Below are positions 27,218-38,357 of a stretch of DNA of 64,000 nt, piece after piece. Each line of letters opens with the position of its first letter. The stretch's first letter is position 1. The notes under the pieces were generated by a model, which saw nothing but the letters and a program-made list of their open reading frames with translations, was not told where the DNA came from and did no database searches. This DNA comes from Hanstruepera flava. Lineage in GTDB: Bacteria > Bacteroidota > Bacteroidia > Flavobacteriales > Flavobacteriaceae. A program made the position numbers and the translations under genes. The stretch is from positions 657,501 to 721,500 of the forward strand of contig NZ_JALJCW010000001.1 in assembly GCF_023634025.1 (NCBI RefSeq), written 5' to 3'.

Positions 27218-27574
27218 TTAGAATTTAAGTCCTGCTTCTCTAGCACCTTCTGCTAATGATTTTACTCTTCCGTGATATAAATAACCTCCTCTATCAAAAG
27301 AGATTGTTTCTACACCTGCTTTAAGGGCTTTTTCAGCAACAGCTTTTCCTACTAATGCAGCAACTTCTGTTTTTGTACCTTTTGCAGAACTAATGTCTTT
27401 ATCTCTTGAAGATGCAGCACTGATTGTTTTACCAGTAACGTCATCAACTATTTGAGCATAAATTTCTTTATTACTTCTAAAAACAGATAATCTTGGTCTA
27501 GCTTCAGTACCTGAAACTATTTTACGAACTCTGTTCTTAATTCTTAATCGTCTTTCGTTCTTTGTTAATGCCAT
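27218..27574 (-). CDS. rplR: 50S ribosomal protein L18
   Basis: 118 residues, binds 5S r[40 protein letters not shown] and the C-terminal [26 protein letters not shown] are canonical. Between rplF and rpsE. Confidence 0.98.
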   Translation of the reverse strand: MALTKNERRLRIKNRVRKIVSGTEARPRLSVFRSNKEIYAQIVDDVTGKTISAASSRDKDISSAKGTKTEVAALVGKAVAEKALKAGVETISFDRGGYLYHGRVKSLAEGAREAGLKF

Positions 27575-27584
27575 AACTTAATTA

Positions 27585-28127
27585 TTAAGCTGATTTACCT
27601 GCTTTTCTTCTTATTTGTTCACCAACAAACTTCACACCTTTACCTTTGTAAGGTTCTGGTTTTCTAAATCCGCGTATTTTGGCTGCAACTTGTCCAACCA
27701 ATTGCTTATCGTGAGAAGTTAGTTTTACTATAGGGTTCTTTCCTTTTTCTGATACCGTTTCAACTTTAACTTCAGGAGCTAAATCTAAAATGATATTATG
27801 TGAAAAACCTAAAGCTAAATCTAGTTTTTGACCTTGATTTGTTGCTCTATATCCAACACCTACTAACTCTAACTCTTTTGTCCATCCTTTAGATACACCT
27901 TCAATCATATTGAAAATAAGTGCTCTATAAAGACCATGTTTAGCTTTATCTTCTTTTTTATCAGAAGAACGCTCAACTAAAACATTTCCTTCTTCAACTT
28001 TGATAGATACGTTTGAAAATTCTTGAGTTAACTCACCTAATTTTCCTTTTACTGTAACTATGTTATCGTTGACTTCAACTGTAACTCCTTCTGGAATTGC
28101 TACTGGGTTATTACCTATTCTTGACAT
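27585..28127 (-). CDS. rplF: 50S ribosomal protein L6
   Basis: 180 residues, two tandem alpha/beta domains. MSRIGNNPVAIPEGVTVEV opens it. The C-terminal PEPYKGKGVKFVGEQIRRKAGKSA is the sarcin-ricin-loop-proximal signature. Nineteen bases after rpsH. Confidence 0.98.
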   Translation of the reverse strand: MSRIGNNPVAIPEGVTVEVNDNIVTVKGKLGELTQEFSNVSIKVEEGNVLVERSSDKKEDKAKHGLYRALIFNMIEGVSKGWTKELELVGVGYRATNQGQKLDLALGFSHNIILDLAPEVKVETVSEKGKNPIVKLTSHDKQLVGQVAAKIRGFRKPEPYKGKGVKFVGEQIRRKAGKSA

Positions 28128-28146
28128 GTCTTATAGTCTTTTTAAA

Positions 28147-28545
28147 TTAGTAAACGTAACAAAGTACTTCACCTCCAACATTTTCTCTTTGAGCTTGTTT
28201 TCCAGTCATTACACCATGAGAGGTAGAAACGATTGCAATACCAAGACCATTAAGAATTCTAGGAAGTTCTTTTGAACTTGCGTACTTACGTAAACCTGGT
28301 TTACTTATTCTTTGAATCTTCTTAATTACAGGTTCTTTAGTTTCCTTGTTGTACTTAAGCGCTATCTTGATAGTCCCTTGTACAGCTGAATCTTCGAATT
28401 TGTAACTTAAAATATATCCTTGGTCGAATAATATTTTAGTGATTTCTTTTTTAAGATTAGATGCAGGAATCTCAACCACTCTGTGATTGGCACGCACTGC
28501 GTTTCTAATTCTTGTTAAATAATCCGCTATTGGATCTGTATACAT
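28147..28545 (-). CDS. rpsH: 30S ribosomal protein S8
   Basis: Start placed at the ATG at 28545 ([21 protein letters not shown]), the normal S8 N-terminus, giving 132 residues. The longer frame would add 20 non-conserved residues. The C-terminal [37 protein letters not shown] is typical. S8 is the spc-operon translational repressor in enterics. The 70-base gap after rpsN is the largest in this block. Confidence 0.97.
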   Translation of the reverse strand: MYTDPIADYLTRIRNAVRANHRVVEIPASNLKKEITKILFDQGYILSYKFEDSAVQGTIKIALKYNKETKEPVIKKIQRISKPGLRKYASSKELPRILNGLGIAIVSTSHGVMTGKQAQRENVGGEVLCYVY

Positions 28546-28615
28546 AGTTATAAATTTGCGGTAACGGTTTTTAATTACGACTATCGGAATTAAACCTGAA
28601 ACCAATTAATAATTT

Positions 28616-28885
28616 TTACCAACTTGCCTTTTTAACACCAGGAATTAATCCTTGGTTAGCCATTTCTCTAAACAATACACGAGAAATACCAAATGTTCTC
28701 ATATAACCTTTTGGTCTACCTGTAAGCTTGCAACGATTGTGCATACGTACAGGAGAAGCATTTTTTGGTAATTTTTGTAATGCTTCATAATCTCCAGCTT
28801 CTTTTAAAGCTTTACGCTTTTCAGCATACTTTGCTACCGTTTTTGCTCTTTTTACCTCACGGGCTTTCATTGATTCTTTAGCCAT
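28616..28885 (-). CDS. rpsN: 30S ribosomal protein S14 (zinc-free form)
   Basis: 89 residues. The C-terminal [40 protein letters not shown] identifies S14 in outline. The CxxC pairs of the short zinc-binding S14 are absent; only one Cys is present. Three bases after rplE. Confidence 0.97.
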   Translation of the reverse strand: MAKESMKAREVKRAKTVAKYAEKRKALKEAGDYEALQKLPKNASPVRMHNRCKLTGRPKGYMRTFGISRVLFREMANQGLIPGVKKASW

Positions 28886-28888
28886 ATC

Positions 28889-29440
28889 TTAATTCTTTTG
28901 AAAAGGTAATCCTAATTCGGTTAATAATGATTTTGCTTCTTTATCAGTTTCTGCAGAAGTAACAAATGTAATATCCATACCAGAAATCTTGTTTACCTTA
29001 TCGATATCAATCTCTGGGAAGATAATTTGCTCGGTAATACCTAAATTGTAATTACCTCTTCCGTCAAATCCTGTAGCTTTAATTCCATTAAAATCTCTTA
29101 CACGTGGCAAGGCTGATGTAATTAAACGATCTAAAAATTCGTACATTCTTTCGCCTCTTAACGTAACTTTTGCTCCAATTGGCATACCCTTACGTAATTT
29201 GAAAGATGCAACGTCTTTTTTAGATAGTGTTGCTATAGCTTTTTGCCCTGTTATAGTTGTTAATTCTTCAACAGCGTGATCAATTAACTTTTTGTCTGCA
29301 ACTGCTGCACCAACTCCTTTAGATAAAACTATCTTTTGAAGTTTTGGTACCTGCATAACATTACTATAACCAAATTCGTCTGTAAGAGCTGCAATTACTC
29401 TGCTTTTATACTCTTCTTTAAGTCTCGGTGAATATGCCAT
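28889..29440 (-). CDS. rplE: 50S ribosomal protein L5
   Basis: 183 residues, 5S rRNA-binding protein of the central protuberance. [43 protein letters not shown] and [16 protein letters not shown] are canonical. Two bases after rplX. Confidence 0.98.
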   Translation of the reverse strand: MAYSPRLKEEYKSRVIAALTDEFGYSNVMQVPKLQKIVLSKGVGAAVADKKLIDHAVEELTTITGQKAIATLSKKDVASFKLRKGMPIGAKVTLRGERMYEFLDRLITSALPRVRDFNGIKATGFDGRGNYNLGITEQIIFPEIDIDKVNKISGMDITFVTSAETDKEAKSLLTELGLPFQKN

Positions 29441-29442
29441 AA

Positions 29443-29766
29443 CTATATTACTTCATTTGATTTTTTGGAAAATCTCACTTTTTTATCGCCTTCCATTCTG
29501 TATCCAACTCGTGTCTCTTCACCATTTGATGTCAATAACGATAAGTTAGAAATATGAATAGCCGCTTCTTTTTCCACGATTCCTCCTTGAGGACTTTGTG
29601 CACTTGGTTTCATGTGTTTTTTCACCAAGTTTACCCCCTCAACAATCGCCTTGTTCTTATCTATTAATACTTGAAGTACTTTACCTTCAGATCCTTTGTG
29701 ATCTCCAGCTATTACTTTTACAGTATCTCCTGATTTAATTTTAAGCTTTGTCATTTTATTTTTCAT
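29443..29766 (-). CDS. rplX: 50S ribosomal protein L24
   Basis: Up to 107 residues with a KOW motif near the N-terminus ([24 protein letters not shown]). The first ATG (29766) overlaps the rplN stop by one base (TAATG). A second ATG at 29754 gives [10 protein letters not shown] and is equally plausible. One-base overlap suggests translational coupling with rplN. Confidence 0.96.
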   Translation of the reverse strand: MKNKMTKLKIKSGDTVKVIAGDHKGSEGKVLQVLIDKNKAIVEGVNLVKKHMKPSAQSPQGGIVEKEAAIHISNLSLLTSNGEETRVGYRMEGDKKVRFSKKSNEVI

Positions 29767-30134
29767 TAAAGCACTTCAGGTGCTAATGATACAATTTTCA
29801 TGAATTGTTTATCACGAAGTTCTCTAGCAACAGGACCAAAAACACGTGTGCCTCTCATCTCACCCGTTGGGTTTAATAATACACATGCATTATCATCAAA
29901 ACGGATATAAGATCCGTCTGGTCTTCTTACTTCTTTTCTAGTACGTACAACTACTGCAGTAGAAACAGCTCCTTTTTTTATGTTTCCATTAGGAGTCGCA
30001 TCTTTAACAGAAACAACAATTTTGTCTCCTACAGAAGCGTATCTTCTTTTTGTACCACCTAATACACGAATAGTTAAAACTTCTTTCGCTCCGGTGTTAT
30101 CAGCTACTTTTAATCTTGATTCAGTCTGTACCAT
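29766..30134 (-). CDS. rplN: 50S ribosomal protein L14
   Basis: 122 residues: [72 protein letters not shown] and [13 protein letters not shown] are diagnostic. L14 sits at the subunit interface. Two bases after rpsQ; its stop overlaps the longer rplX start. Confidence 0.98.
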   Translation of the reverse strand: MVQTESRLKVADNTGAKEVLTIRVLGGTKRRYASVGDKIVVSVKDATPNGNIKKGAVSTAVVVRTRKEVRRPDGSYIRFDDNACVLLNPTGEMRGTRVFGPVARELRDKQFMKIVSLAPEVL

Positions 30135-30136
30135 AA

Positions 30137-30394
30137 TTACTTCGCTCTTTCAATTATTTCAACTAATCTCCAACATTTAGATTTACTCATAGGTCTTGTT
30201 TCCATGATCTTTACAGTATCTCCAATGTTACAATCGTTTGTCTCGTCGTGCGCAACATATTTCTTTGTTTTTAACACGAACTTTCCATACATAGGGTGCT
30301 TTACTTTCTTAACCTCAGAAACTACAATAGATTTCTGCATTTTATTACTAGTAACAATTCCTATACGTTCTTTTCTTAAATTTCTTGTTTCCAT
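30137..30394 (-). CDS. rpsQ: 30S ribosomal protein S17
   Basis: 85 residues, OB fold: [40 protein letters not shown] and [21 protein letters not shown] in outline. Twelve bases after rpmC. Confidence 0.97.
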   Translation of the reverse strand: METRNLRKERIGIVTSNKMQKSIVVSEVKKVKHPMYGKFVLKTKKYVAHDETNDCNIGDTVKIMETRPMSKSKCWRLVEIIERAK

Positions 30395-30406
30395 CTTTCT
30401 GCAGAA

Positions 30407-30598
30407 TTATTGTAATTCTCTTTTTGTTAATTCTGTCGCAATTCTAGCTATCGTTCTTCTTACTGAACGCAACTGAATTGGATTCTCTAGAGGAGAAATT
30501 GCATGAGCCAATTTCATTTCTGAATAACTCTTTTTTGTCTCACCAAGTTTCTCTTGTAACTCAGCTACTGATAATTCTTTTACTTCTGATTGTTTCAT
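30407..30598 (-). CDS. rpmC: 50S ribosomal protein L29
   Basis: 63 residues, two-helix hairpin: EVKELSVAELQEKLGETKKSY then PLENPIQLRSVRRTIARIATELTKREL. It lies beside the exit tunnel where SRP and trigger factor dock. Between rplP and rpsQ. Confidence 0.96.
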   Translation of the reverse strand: MKQSEVKELSVAELQEKLGETKKSYSEMKLAHAISPLENPIQLRSVRRTIARIATELTKRELQ

Positions 30599-30610
30599 CG
30601 TATAAATAAA

Positions 30611-31030
30611 TTATGCTTCGTAATCTCTAGCAATTATAAATTTAGTTTTAACTGGCAACTTTTGTGCAGCTAAACGTAATGCTTCTTTAGCAACATCTAA
30701 CGGTACACCTCCTACTTCAAAAAGTATACGGCCTGGCTTAACTACAGCTGCCCAATACTCAACGGCACCTTTACCTTTACCCATACGTACTTCAAGAGGT
30801 TTCTTTGTAATAGGCTTGTCTGGAAATATTTTAATCCAGATAGATCCTTCCCTTTTCATGTAACGAGTAGCAGCAATACGCGCAGCTTCAATCTGGCGTG
30901 CTGTAATAAAACTTGAGTCTAATGACTTTATACCAAAGGTTCCACTTGATAAACGATGCCCTCTTCCGGCATTACCTTTCATGCGACCCTTTTGTTGCTT
31001 ACGAAATTTTGTTCTTTTAGGCTGTAACAT
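30611..31030 (-). CDS. rplP: 50S ribosomal protein L16
   Basis: 139 residues: [53 protein letters not shown], and [27 protein letters not shown]16 organises the A-site region and central protuberance. Twenty bases after rpsC. Confidence 0.98.
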   Translation of the reverse strand: MLQPKRTKFRKQQKGRMKGNAGRGHRLSSGTFGIKSLDSSFITARQIEAARIAATRYMKREGSIWIKIFPDKPITKKPLEVRMGKGKGAVEYWAAVVKPGRILFEVGGVPLDVAKEALRLAAQKLPVKTKFIIARDYEA

Positions 31031-31050
31031 GCTTTCTTTTCTTTAAAAAA

Positions 31051-31767
31051 TTACTTTCTACGACGTGATTTGTTATCTCTTCCACCACGTCCACCTTTTC
31101 CTTGCTTTTTAGATAAACCAACAAGCGGAGAAAGTTCTCTTTTACCATATACTTCACCTTTCATGATCCATACTTTAACACCTAATCTACCGTAAGTAGT
31201 ATGTGCCTCAACTAAAGCATAGTCAATATCGGCTCTAAATGTTGATAAAGGAATACGTCCTTCTTTGTAGTGCTCGCTACGTGCCATTTCAGCACCATTT
31301 AAACGACCACTGATTTGGATTTTAATTCCTTCAGCATTCATACGCATTGTAGCAGCGATAGCCATTTTTATTGCACGACGGTAAGAAATTCTGTTTTCTA
31401 TTTGACGAGCAATACTTGATGCTACTAAAAATGCATCTAGTTCAGGTCTCTTAATTTCAAAAATATTGATCTGAACTTCTTTTCCAGTAATTTTCTTAAG
31501 CTCTTCTTTTAACTTGTCTACCTCTTGACCGCCTTTACCAATAATGATACCTGGTCGAGCCGTAGTGATAGTAACGGTTACAAGTTTCAAAGTTCTTTCA
31601 ATAATTACTCTAGAAACACTAGCTTTAGATAGACGTGCGTGAACGTACTTTCTTATCTTATCGTCTTCGGCAAGTTTATCGCCATAATCATTTCCTCCGT
31701 ACCAGTTAGATTCCCATCCTCTGATAATTCCTAAACGATTTCCGATTGGATTTGTTTTTTGTCCCAT
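31051..31767 (-). CDS. rpsC: 30S ribosomal protein S3
   Basis: 238 residues. [24 protein letters not shown] opens it. A KH domain holds the [21 protein letters not shown] GxxG motif (~76-95). The C-terminal domain has [30 protein letters not shown]. It ends in a Lys/Arg/Gly-rich tail of about 25 residues. S3 lines the mRNA entry channel. Confidence 0.98.
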   Translation of the reverse strand: MGQKTNPIGNRLGIIRGWESNWYGGNDYGDKLAEDDKIRKYVHARLSKASVSRVIIERTLKLVTVTITTARPGIIIGKGGQEVDKLKEELKKITGKEVQINIFEIKRPELDAFLVASSIARQIENRISYRRAIKMAIAATMRMNAEGIKIQISGRLNGAEMARSEHYKEGRIPLSTFRADIDYALVEAHTTYGRLGVKVWIMKGEVYGKRELSPLVGLSKKQGKGGRGGRDNKSRRRK

Positions 31768-31775
31768 ATCTCTAT

Positions 31776-32183
31776 TTAAGCTTGTGTGTTATTGTTAGCT
31801 CCAACCACTAATGTTACGTGGTTTGAACGTTTTCTAATTCTGTGTGCACGACCTTGAGGTGCTGGACGCAATCTTTTTAACATTGTTCCACCATCTACTC
31901 TAATCTCCTTAACAAATAATTCAGCCTCTTCAATGCTAGCATCTTCGTTTTTAGCTTGCCAGTTTGCAATTGCAGACAATAACAATTTCTCTAAACGATT
32001 TGACGCTTCTTTTTGGCTAAATTTTAAAATATTAAGCGCTTTTTCTACGCTTTCACCTCTTACTAAATCGGCTACTAAACGCATTTTTCTCGGTGACGTA
32101 GGACAGTTATTAAGTTTAGCAAAAGCAACTTGCTTTTTTCCTTCCTTAATAGCGTCTGCCATTTGTTTTTTACGACTTCCCAT
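31776..32183 (-). CDS. rplV: 50S ribosomal protein L22
   Basis: 135 residues: [28 protein letters not shown] and the beta-hairpin that lines the exit tunnel, [32 protein letters not shown]. The hairpin tip residues look wild-type (macrolide interaction site). Six bases after rpsS. Confidence 0.97.
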   Translation of the reverse strand: MGSRKKQMADAIKEGKKQVAFAKLNNCPTSPRKMRLVADLVRGESVEKALNILKFSQKEASNRLEKLLLSAIANWQAKNEDASIEEAELFVKEIRVDGGTMLKRLRPAPQGRAHRIRKRSNHVTLVVGANNNTQA

Positions 32184-32189
32184 AGCTTA

Positions 32190-32468
32190 CTACTTTTTAC
32201 CTTTATTTTTAGCACCTGCATGACCTCTAAAAGATCGTGTAGGTGAAAATTCTCCTAACTTATGTCCTACCATGTTTTCAGTTACGTAAACTGGAACAAA
32301 TTGACGACCGTTATGCACTGCAATTGTTTGACCAACAAAATCTGGTGTTATCATAGAGGCTCTTGACCACGTTTTGATAACTGTTTTCTTGTTAGCTTCT
32401 ACATTAGCAGCTACTTTCTTCTCTAATTTATAATGAACGTAAGGTCCTTTTTTTAATGATCTTGACAT
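32190..32468 (-). CDS. rpsS: 30S ribosomal protein S19
   Basis: 92 residues: [72 protein letters not shown]19 works in the 30S head with S13. Six bases after rplB. Confidence 0.98.
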   Translation of the reverse strand: MSRSLKKGPYVHYKLEKKVAANVEANKKTVIKTWSRASMITPDFVGQTIAVHNGRQFVPVYVTENMVGHKLGEFSPTRSFRGHAGAKNKGKK

Positions 32469-32474
32469 GACTTA

Positions 32475-33302
32475 TTATTTCTTTCTACGTTCTACAATAT
32501 ATTTATTACTCGCTTTTGTTTTAGAACGGGTTCTATAACCTTTAGCAGGTATACCATTTCTAGAACGTGGGTGTCCACCTGAAGACTTACCTTCACCACC
32601 TCCCATTGGGTGATCGACAGGGTTCATAACAACCGGTCTTGTACGTGGTCTTCTTCCTAACCATCTTGTTCTACCAGCTTTACCTGATACAAGTAATTGA
32701 TGATCTGAATTTGACACAACACCTATAGTAGCCATACAATCAGCTAATATTAAACGTGTTTCACCAGACGGTAATTTTATAGTTGCAAACTTACCTTCAC
32801 GAGCCATTAATTGTGCAAATGTACCAGCACTACGAGCCATAACAGCTCCTTGACCTGGACGTAACTCAACACAAGAAATGATTGTCCCTAAAGGAATTTG
32901 CGATAACGGCATTGCATTACCAATTTCTGGAGCGATATTCTCTTTTCCAGAAACAATAGTCTGACCTACTTGTAAGCCATTTTGAGCAACGATGTATCGT
33001 TTTTCACCATCTTGATAGTTCAACAACGCAATAAACGCTGTTCTGTTTGGATCGTACTCGATAGACTTAACTTCTGCTGGAATTCCAGTTTTGTTACGTT
33101 TAAAGTCGATAATACGATACCTTTTCTTATGACCACCACCTATATAGCGCATGGTCATTTTTCCGCGACTGTTTCTACCACCAGACCTTTTTTTCGGAGC
33201 TAATAAACTTTTCTCCGGCTTATCAGTAGTAATGGCGTCATACCCATTTACTACTCTAAAACGCTGCCCTGGCGTGATTGGTTTTAATTTTCTTACTGAC
33301 AT
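32475..33302 (-). CDS. rplB: 50S ribosomal protein L2
   Basis: 275 residues, one of the most conserved proteins near the peptidyl transferase centre. GRGRxxR-type blocks are replaced by [23 protein letters not shown] near the N-terminus. The C-terminal [25 protein letters not shown] signature contains the functional His (HPMGGGEG). Ten bases after rplW. Confidence 0.98.
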   Translation of the reverse strand: MSVRKLKPITPGQRFRVVNGYDAITTDKPEKSLLAPKKRSGGRNSRGKMTMRYIGGGHKKRYRIIDFKRNKTGIPAEVKSIEYDPNRTAFIALLNYQDGEKRYIVAQNGLQVGQTIVSGKENIAPEIGNAMPLSQIPLGTIISCVELRPGQGAVMARSAGTFAQLMAREGKFATIKLPSGETRLILADCMATIGVVSNSDHQLLVSGKAGRTRWLGRRPRTRPVVMNPVDHPMGGGEGKSSGGHPRSRNGIPAKGYRTRSKTKASNKYIVERRKK

Positions 33303-33312
33303 TTGTCTTTAA

Positions 33313-33603
33313 TTACATGTTACTGTATAAATCAATCATTTCACCTTCCGCCAGTTGTACAATTGCCTTTTTAACAGCATTTGTTTTACCATGTTGAATA
33401 CCAGTTTTTGTATACTTGGTACTTCTATCTGGACGGACATTTATAGTACGAACTTTTTCAACAGAAACGCCATAAGCAGCTTCCACCGCTTTTTTGATTT
33501 CTACCTTGTTCGCCTTCGTATTCACAGCGAATGTATAGCAGTTTCTTAACTCGCTATCTGCAGTCGCTTTTTCCGTGATTATGGGTTTAATTAAGATATT
33601 CAT
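33313..33603 (-). CDS. rplW: 50S ribosomal protein L23
   Basis: 96 residues: MNILIKPIITEKATADSELR, FAVNTKANKVEIKKAVEAAYGVSVEKVRTINV. L23 is the ribosomal dock for trigger factor and SRP at the tunnel exit. Seven bases after rplD. Confidence 0.97.
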   Translation of the reverse strand: MNILIKPIITEKATADSELRNCYTFAVNTKANKVEIKKAVEAAYGVSVEKVRTINVRPDRSTKYTKTGIQHGKTNAVKKAIVQLAEGEMIDLYSNM

Positions 33604-33610
33604 CTGTTTC

Positions 33611-34240
33611 TTATTTACTTAAATTCGTTTCAATTCCTTCTAAAGAACTCTCTAAAAGCACAACTTGATTAGCGTTAAGTATTTTATAAGTGCTTAATTC
33701 TGAATTAGTTACAACTTCAGAGCCTTTCAAATTGCGTGACGACAAATATACATTATTATTTGAAGCGCCCAACACAAAGAGAGATTTTTTGTTTTCTAGG
33801 TCTAAGGCCTTTAAAACAGCCGTGAAGTTTTTAGTCTTTGGAGTATCAAAATTAAAGTCTTCCAACACAACAATTGACTTCTCGTTAGCTTTCATTGTTA
33901 AAGCTGATTTACGAGCCAAACGCTTCACATTTTTGTTTAACTTAAAACCATAGTTTCTAGGTCTTGGACCAAACATACGTCCACCACCTTTAAAAACACC
34001 AGACTTAATACTACCAGCTCTGGCAGTACCAGTACCCTTTTGTTTTTTGATCTTACGCGTACTTCCAGCTATTTCAGCACGCTCTTTTGCTTTATGAGTC
34101 CCTTGTCTCTGGTTTGCCAAATATTGTTTAACATCCAAATAAACCGCATGATTATTAGGCTCAATAGCAAACACATCTTTAGAAAGTTCAACCTTTCTAC
34201 CTGTGTCTTTTCCGTTAATATCTACAACTGCTACTTTCAT
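33611..34240 (-). CDS. rplD: 50S ribosomal protein L4
   Basis: 209 residues. The tunnel loop [50 protein letters not shown] (~45-95) and the globular remainder are typical. L4 represses the S10 operon in enterics by attenuation. Here a hairpin lies between rpsJ and rplC rather than at the operon start. Its start overlaps the rplC stop by one base. Confidence 0.97.
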   Translation of the reverse strand: MKVAVVDINGKDTGRKVELSKDVFAIEPNNHAVYLDVKQYLANQRQGTHKAKERAEIAGSTRKIKKQKGTGTARAGSIKSGVFKGGGRMFGPRPRNYGFKLNKNVKRLARKSALTMKANEKSIVVLEDFNFDTPKTKNFTAVLKALDLENKKSLFVLGASNNNVYLSSRNLKGSEVVTNSELSTYKILNANQVVLLESSLEGIETNLSK

Positions 34241-34857
34241 TACTTTCTAATAATTACATAAGCGTTTTTGTGTCCAGGAACACATCCTTTAACAACAAGT
34301 AGATTCTTTTCAGCAACTACTTTTAAAACTCTTAAATTTTGAACTTTAACTGTTTCGCCTCCCATTCTTCCAGCCATTCGCATTCCTTTGAATACTCTTG
34401 CAGGATAAGAAGCGGCACCAATAGAACCTGGCGCTCTTAAACGGTTATGTTGACCGTGAGTAGCTTGACCTACACCACCAAAACCGTGACGTTTAACAAC
34501 ACCTTGAAAGCCTTTACCTTTCGAAGTTCCTGAAACATCAACAAACTCACCTTCTGCAAAGTGCTCTACAGTGATTGCATCACCTAACTTGTACTCCTCC
34601 TCAAAACCTTTAAACTCAACAACTTTGCGTTTCACAGAAGTTCCTGCTTTCTTAGCATGACCTAAATCAGCTTTGGTAGCACTTTTTTCTGTCGCGTCAT
34701 CGAAACCAAGTTGCACGGCATTGTAGCCATCAACTTCCTCGGTTCTGACTTGGGTAACGATACATGGGCCAGCTTCAATTACTGTACATGGAATATTTTT
34801 TCCATTCTCATCGAAGATGCTGGTCATACCGATTTTTTTTCCTATTAACCCAGACAT
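34240..34857 (-). CDS. rplC: 50S ribosomal protein L3
   Basis: 205 residues. [32 protein letters not shown], then the central loop [52 protein letters not shown] that reaches toward the peptidyl transferase centre (tiamulin/linezolid region). It is preceded by a 128-base gap containing a strong hairpin (34896-34931). Confidence 0.98.
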   Translation of the reverse strand: MSGLIGKKIGMTSIFDENGKNIPCTVIEAGPCIVTQVRTEEVDGYNAVQLGFDDATEKSATKADLGHAKKAGTSVKRKVVEFKGFEEEYKLGDAITVEHFAEGEFVDVSGTSKGKGFQGVVKRHGFGGVGQATHGQHNRLRAPGSIGAASYPARVFKGMRMAGRMGGETVKVQNLRVLKVVAEKNLLVVKGCVPGHKNAYVIIRK

Positions 34858-34895
34858 ATTTATTAATTATTAATTGTTATTATTCTATTTATTAA

Positions 34896-34931
34896 AATTC
34901 AAGGCTGAAAAATACGTTTCAGCCTTGAATT
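34896..34931 (-). promoter_or_regulatory. Perfect 15-bp hairpin between rpsJ and rplC
   Basis: AATTCAAGGCTGAAA (34896-34910) pairs with TTTCAGCCTTGAATT (34917-34931) around a 6-base loop. On the transcribed minus strand it is followed by only TTTTAATAAATAG, not a strong U tract. No TAnnTTTG box follows. It may be an attenuator, an RNase processing site or an mRNA stabiliser that sets different levels for genes on each side. The function is unproven. Confidence 0.6.
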
Positions 34932-34985
34932 GTATTTTTTCCGTTTTTCCCTAACCGTCGTTAAGGACATGTTTCTGTGCCTTAC

Positions 34986-35291
34986 TTACACCTTAATCTC
35001 TACTTCAACACCACTTGGCAATTCAAGCTTCATTAAAGCATCGATAGTCTTTGAAGAAGACGAGTAAATATCTAATAATCTCTTGTAAGAGCTTAATTGA
35101 AATTGTTCTCTTGACTTCTTGTTCACGTGAGGTGAACGTAATACAGTGAAAATTTTCTTGTGTGTTGGTAACGGAATTGGACCTGTTACAACAGCACCTG
35201 TACTTTTTACTGTTTTTACAATCTTGTCAGCAGACTTATCTACTAAATTGTGATCGTAAGACTTTAATTTTATTCTAATTTTCTGACTCAT
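34986..35291 (-). CDS. rpsJ: 30S ribosomal protein S10
   Basis: 101 residues: [54 protein letters not shown]10 also serves as NusE in antitermination. It follows fusA by 12 bases with no tuf gene between, fusing the str and S10 blocks. A 128-base gap with a hairpin follows. Confidence 0.98.
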   Translation of the reverse strand: MSQKIRIKLKSYDHNLVDKSADKIVKTVKSTGAVVTGPIPLPTHKKIFTVLRSPHVNKKSREQFQLSSYKRLLDIYSSSSKTIDALMKLELPSGVEVEIKV

Positions 35292-35303
35292 TTTTCTTTA
35301 GAT

Positions 35304-37433
35304 TTAAGCTTCAACGCCTTTAGCTGCTTTTATTACTTCTTCAGATATGTTAGAAGGAGTTTCAGCATAGTGTGAAAATTCCATTGTTGATGTTGCACGT
35401 CCAGAAGACAATGTTCTTAATGTAGTAACATATCCAAACATTTCTGATAATGGAACAATTGCTTTTACGGTTTTAGCACCAGCTCTGTCACCCATATCAC
35501 TTACTTGTCCTCTACGACGGTTTAAATCTCCTACAATATCACCCATGTTCTCTTCAGGTGTAATAACCTCAAGTTTCATCATAGGTTCCATAATTACAGC
35601 TTTTGCAGCTTTTGCAGCATTCTTAAATCCAAGTTTTGCTGCCAATTCGAATGATAATTGATCTGAATCCACGTCATGGTAAGAACCATCTGTTAATGTT
35701 ACTTTCATAGCATCAACTTCGTATCCTGCTAAAGGTCCATTTTGCATGGCCATTGTGAATCCCTTTTCAATTGAAGGGATAAATTCTTTAGGAACGTTAC
35801 CACCTTTAATTTCTGAAACAAATTCTAAACCTTCTTTACCTTCTTCAGCTGGCTCTATAGTAAATACAATATCAGCAAATTTACCACGTCCACCAGATTG
35901 CTTTTTGTAAACCTCTCTGTGTTCTGCACGCTGTGTAATAGCTTCTTTGTACTCTACTTGTGGTTGACCTTGATTTACTTCAACCTTAAACTCACGCTTA
36001 AGACGGTCAACAATAATATCTAAATGAAGCTCACCCATTCCAGAAATTATAGTCTGTCCTGAAGCCTCGTCTGTTCTAACAGTAAATGTAGGATCCTCTT
36101 CTGCCAATTTACCTAAAGCCATACCTAGTTTATCAACATCTGCTTTTGTTTTAGGCTCAACAGCTATACCAATTACAGGATCTGGGAAATCCATAGATTC
36201 TAAAACGATAGGTGCTTTTTCATCAGATAATGTATCACCTGTTTTAATATCCTTAAATCCTACAGCAGCACCAATATCTCCAGCTTCAATAAAATCGATA
36301 GCATTTTGCTTGTTAGAGTGCATTTGATAGATACGAGAGATACGCTCTTTCTTTCCTGAACGGTTGTTCAAGATATAAGAACCTGCATCTAAACGACCAG
36401 AATATGCACGGAAGAATGCTAAACGCCCTACGAAAGGATCTGTAGCAATCTTAAATGCTAATGCAGAGAATGGATCTTTTACGTCTGGCTTACGAACTTC
36501 GTCTGCACCAGTATTTGGATTTGTCCCTACAATATTATCTCTATCTGTTGGAGAAGGTAAATAACGACATACAGCATCTAATAAAAACTGTACACCTTTA
36601 TTTTTAAAAGAAGAACCACAAATCATAGGAATGATAGCCATATCCATTACAGCAGCACGAAGTGCAGCATGCACTTCCTCTTCAGTAATAGAATCCTCAT
36701 CTTCCATAAATTTCTCTAATAAGTTCTCATCGTAAGTAGCTACTTCTTCAATAAGTAAAGCTCTATACTTTCTTGCTTCCTCTTTTAATTCGTCTGGAAT
36801 TTCAATAACATCAAAAGTTGCCCCTTGAGTTTCATCGTGCCAAACGATTGCTCTATTTTTTACTAAATCTACAATACCTTTAAAGTCAATTTCATCACCA
36901 ATGTTTAAAACAATTGGCACTGCGTTTGACTTCAACATATCCTTAACTTGTTGACAAACCGCTAAAAAGTTTGATCCTTGACGGTCCATTTTATTAACGA
37001 AACCAATTCTTGGAACTTTGTAGTTATCAGCTAGTCTCCAGTTAGTTTCAGATTGTGGTTCAACACCATCAACCGCACTAAACAAGAACACCAATCCATC
37101 CAAAACACGTAATGAACGGTTTACTTCAACCGTAAAATCTACGTGACCTGGAGTATCAATAATATTAAAATGGTAACCTTTAGTTTCATCTGTAGGTTGA
37201 CCATTTTCTAACGGGAAGTTCCAAGTACAAGTTGTAGCAGCTGAAGTAATAGTAATACCTCTTTCCTGCTCTTGCTCCATCCAGTCCATAGTTGCAGCAC
37301 CATCGTGTACTTCACCTATTTTATGAGAAACACCCGTATAAAAAAGAATACGCTCTGTAGTTGTTGTTTTTCCTGCATCAATATGTGCAGCAATACCTAT
37401 ATTTCTTGTATATTTTAAATCTCTTTGTGCCAT
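35304..37433 (-). CDS. fusA: Elongation factor G
   Basis: 709-residue GTPase that drives translocation. G1 [16 protein letters not shown] (Lys22), switch [15 protein letters not shown]4 NKMD. Domain IV has [15 protein letters not shown] and [15 protein letters not shown]-type blocks, and the C-terminal [25 protein letters not shown] is standard. It is six bases after rpsG. It appears to be a normal housekeeping EF-G, not a FusB- or TetM-type protein. Confidence 0.98.
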   Translation of the reverse strand: MAQRDLKYTRNIGIAAHIDAGKTTTTERILFYTGVSHKIGEVHDGAATMDWMEQEQERGITITSAATTCTWNFPLENGQPTDETKGYHFNIIDTPGHVDFTVEVNRSLRVLDGLVFLFSAVDGVEPQSETNWRLADNYKVPRIGFVNKMDRQGSNFLAVCQQVKDMLKSNAVPIVLNIGDEIDFKGIVDLVKNRAIVWHDETQGATFDVIEIPDELKEEARKYRALLIEEVATYDENLLEKFMEDEDSITEEEVHAALRAAVMDMAIIPMICGSSFKNKGVQFLLDAVCRYLPSPTDRDNIVGTNPNTGADEVRKPDVKDPFSALAFKIATDPFVGRLAFFRAYSGRLDAGSYILNNRSGKKERISRIYQMHSNKQNAIDFIEAGDIGAAVGFKDIKTGDTLSDEKAPIVLESMDFPDPVIGIAVEPKTKADVDKLGMALGKLAEEDPTFTVRTDEASGQTIISGMGELHLDIIVDRLKREFKVEVNQGQPQVEYKEAITQRAEHREVYKKQSGGRGKFADIVFTIEPAEEGKEGLEFVSEIKGGNVPKEFIPSIEKGFTMAMQNGPLAGYEVDAMKVTLTDGSYHDVDSDQLSFELAAKLGFKNAAKAAKAVIMEPMMKLEVITPEENMGDIVGDLNRRRGQVSDMGDRAGAKTVKAIVPLSEMFGYVTTLRTLSSGRATSTMEFSHYAETPSNISEEVIKAAKGVEA

Positions 37434-37439
37434 CGTAAA

Positions 37440-37916
37440 TTAAAATCTAAAGTGTGAGAATGCTTTGTTTGCTTCTGCCATCTTGTGTGTGTCTACACGC
37501 TTCTTAACAGCTGCTCCTTCTTCTTTAGCAGCAGCTAAAATTTCAGCAGCAAGTTTTTGAGCCATAGATTTTTCGTTTCTTTTGCGCGAATAGCCAATTA
37601 ACCATTTCATTGCAGTTGAAACTTTACGGTCTGGACGAATTTGCATTGGAATTTGGAATGTAGCACCACCCACACGACGACTACGTACTTCTACGTGAGG
37701 CATCACATTTGATAAGGCATCCTTCCAAGTTTCTAAAGCTGTTTTTTCGTCGTCAGTTTTCTTTTCCTCTACAATATCAATTGCATCGTAGAATACTTTA
37801 AAAGCTACTGACTTTTTACCATCCCACATCATCATGTTAACAAAACGTGTTACTAACTGATCATTAAAACGTGGATCTGGTAAAAGCGGTCTTTTTTTCG
37901 CTTGTCTTTTTCTCAT
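37440..37916 (-). CDS. rpsG: 30S ribosomal protein S7
   Basis: 158 residues. [38 protein letters not shown], then [24 protein letters not shown] and AIKWL-type [26 protein letters not shown] motifs. S7 nucleates 30S head assembly. Between rpsL (23 bases) and fusA (6 bases). Confidence 0.97.
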   Translation of the reverse strand: MRKRQAKKRPLLPDPRFNDQLVTRFVNMMMWDGKKSVAFKVFYDAIDIVEEKKTDDEKTALETWKDALSNVMPHVEVRSRRVGGATFQIPMQIRPDRKVSTAMKWLIGYSRKRNEKSMAQKLAAEILAAAKEEGAAVKKRVDTHKMAEANKAFSHFRF

Positions 37917-37939
37917 GTCTTCTTCTTAAAGTTCTTTAA

Positions 37940-38314
37940 TTACTTTTTAGGGCGTTTTGCACCATATTTAGATCTACGTTGTGTTCTACCTGCAACACCT
38001 GCTGTGTCTAAAGCACCACGAACGATGTGATATCTAACTCCTGGCAAATCTTTTACCCTTCCACCTCTAACCAATACTATCGAGTGCTCTTGTAGGTTGT
38101 GACCTTCTCCTGGGATGTAAGCATTCACTTCCTTACCATTAGTTAACCTTACCCTTGCAACTTTACGCATTGCCGAGTTTGGCTTCTTAGGTGTAGTTGT
38201 GTAAACACGCGTACAAACCCCACGTCTTTGTGGACACGAATCTAAAGCAGCCGATTTACTCTTCTTGGTTATTTTGGCTCTTCCTTTTCGTACTAATTGT
38301 GAAATTGTTGGCAT
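37940..38314 (-). CDS. rpsL: 30S ribosomal protein S12
   Basis: 124 residues, first gene of the 32-gene cluster. The decoding-site loops [12 protein letters not shown] (Lys43) and [14 protein letters not shown] (Lys88, Asp89) carry the wild-type residues whose substitution gives streptomycin resistance in other bacteria. Driven by the promoter at 38358-38387, with a leader of about 40 bases. Confidence 0.98.
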   Translation of the reverse strand: MPTISQLVRKGRAKITKKSKSAALDSCPQRRGVCTRVYTTTPKKPNSAMRKVARVRLTNGKEVNAYIPGEGHNLQEHSIVLVRGGRVKDLPGVRYHIVRGALDTAGVAGRTQRRSKYGAKRPKK

Positions 38315-38357
38315 ATATTTCTATATAAATTTTGTTTAACCTCACTTTTGAGGGCTG

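Noticed and set aside
34896-34931. Reading the rpsJ-rplC hairpin as a standard rho-independent terminator
   Set aside because: The transcribed strand has only a short, interrupted T run after the stem, and ending the transcript here would silence rplC-rplQ, for which no promoter is visible in the gap.
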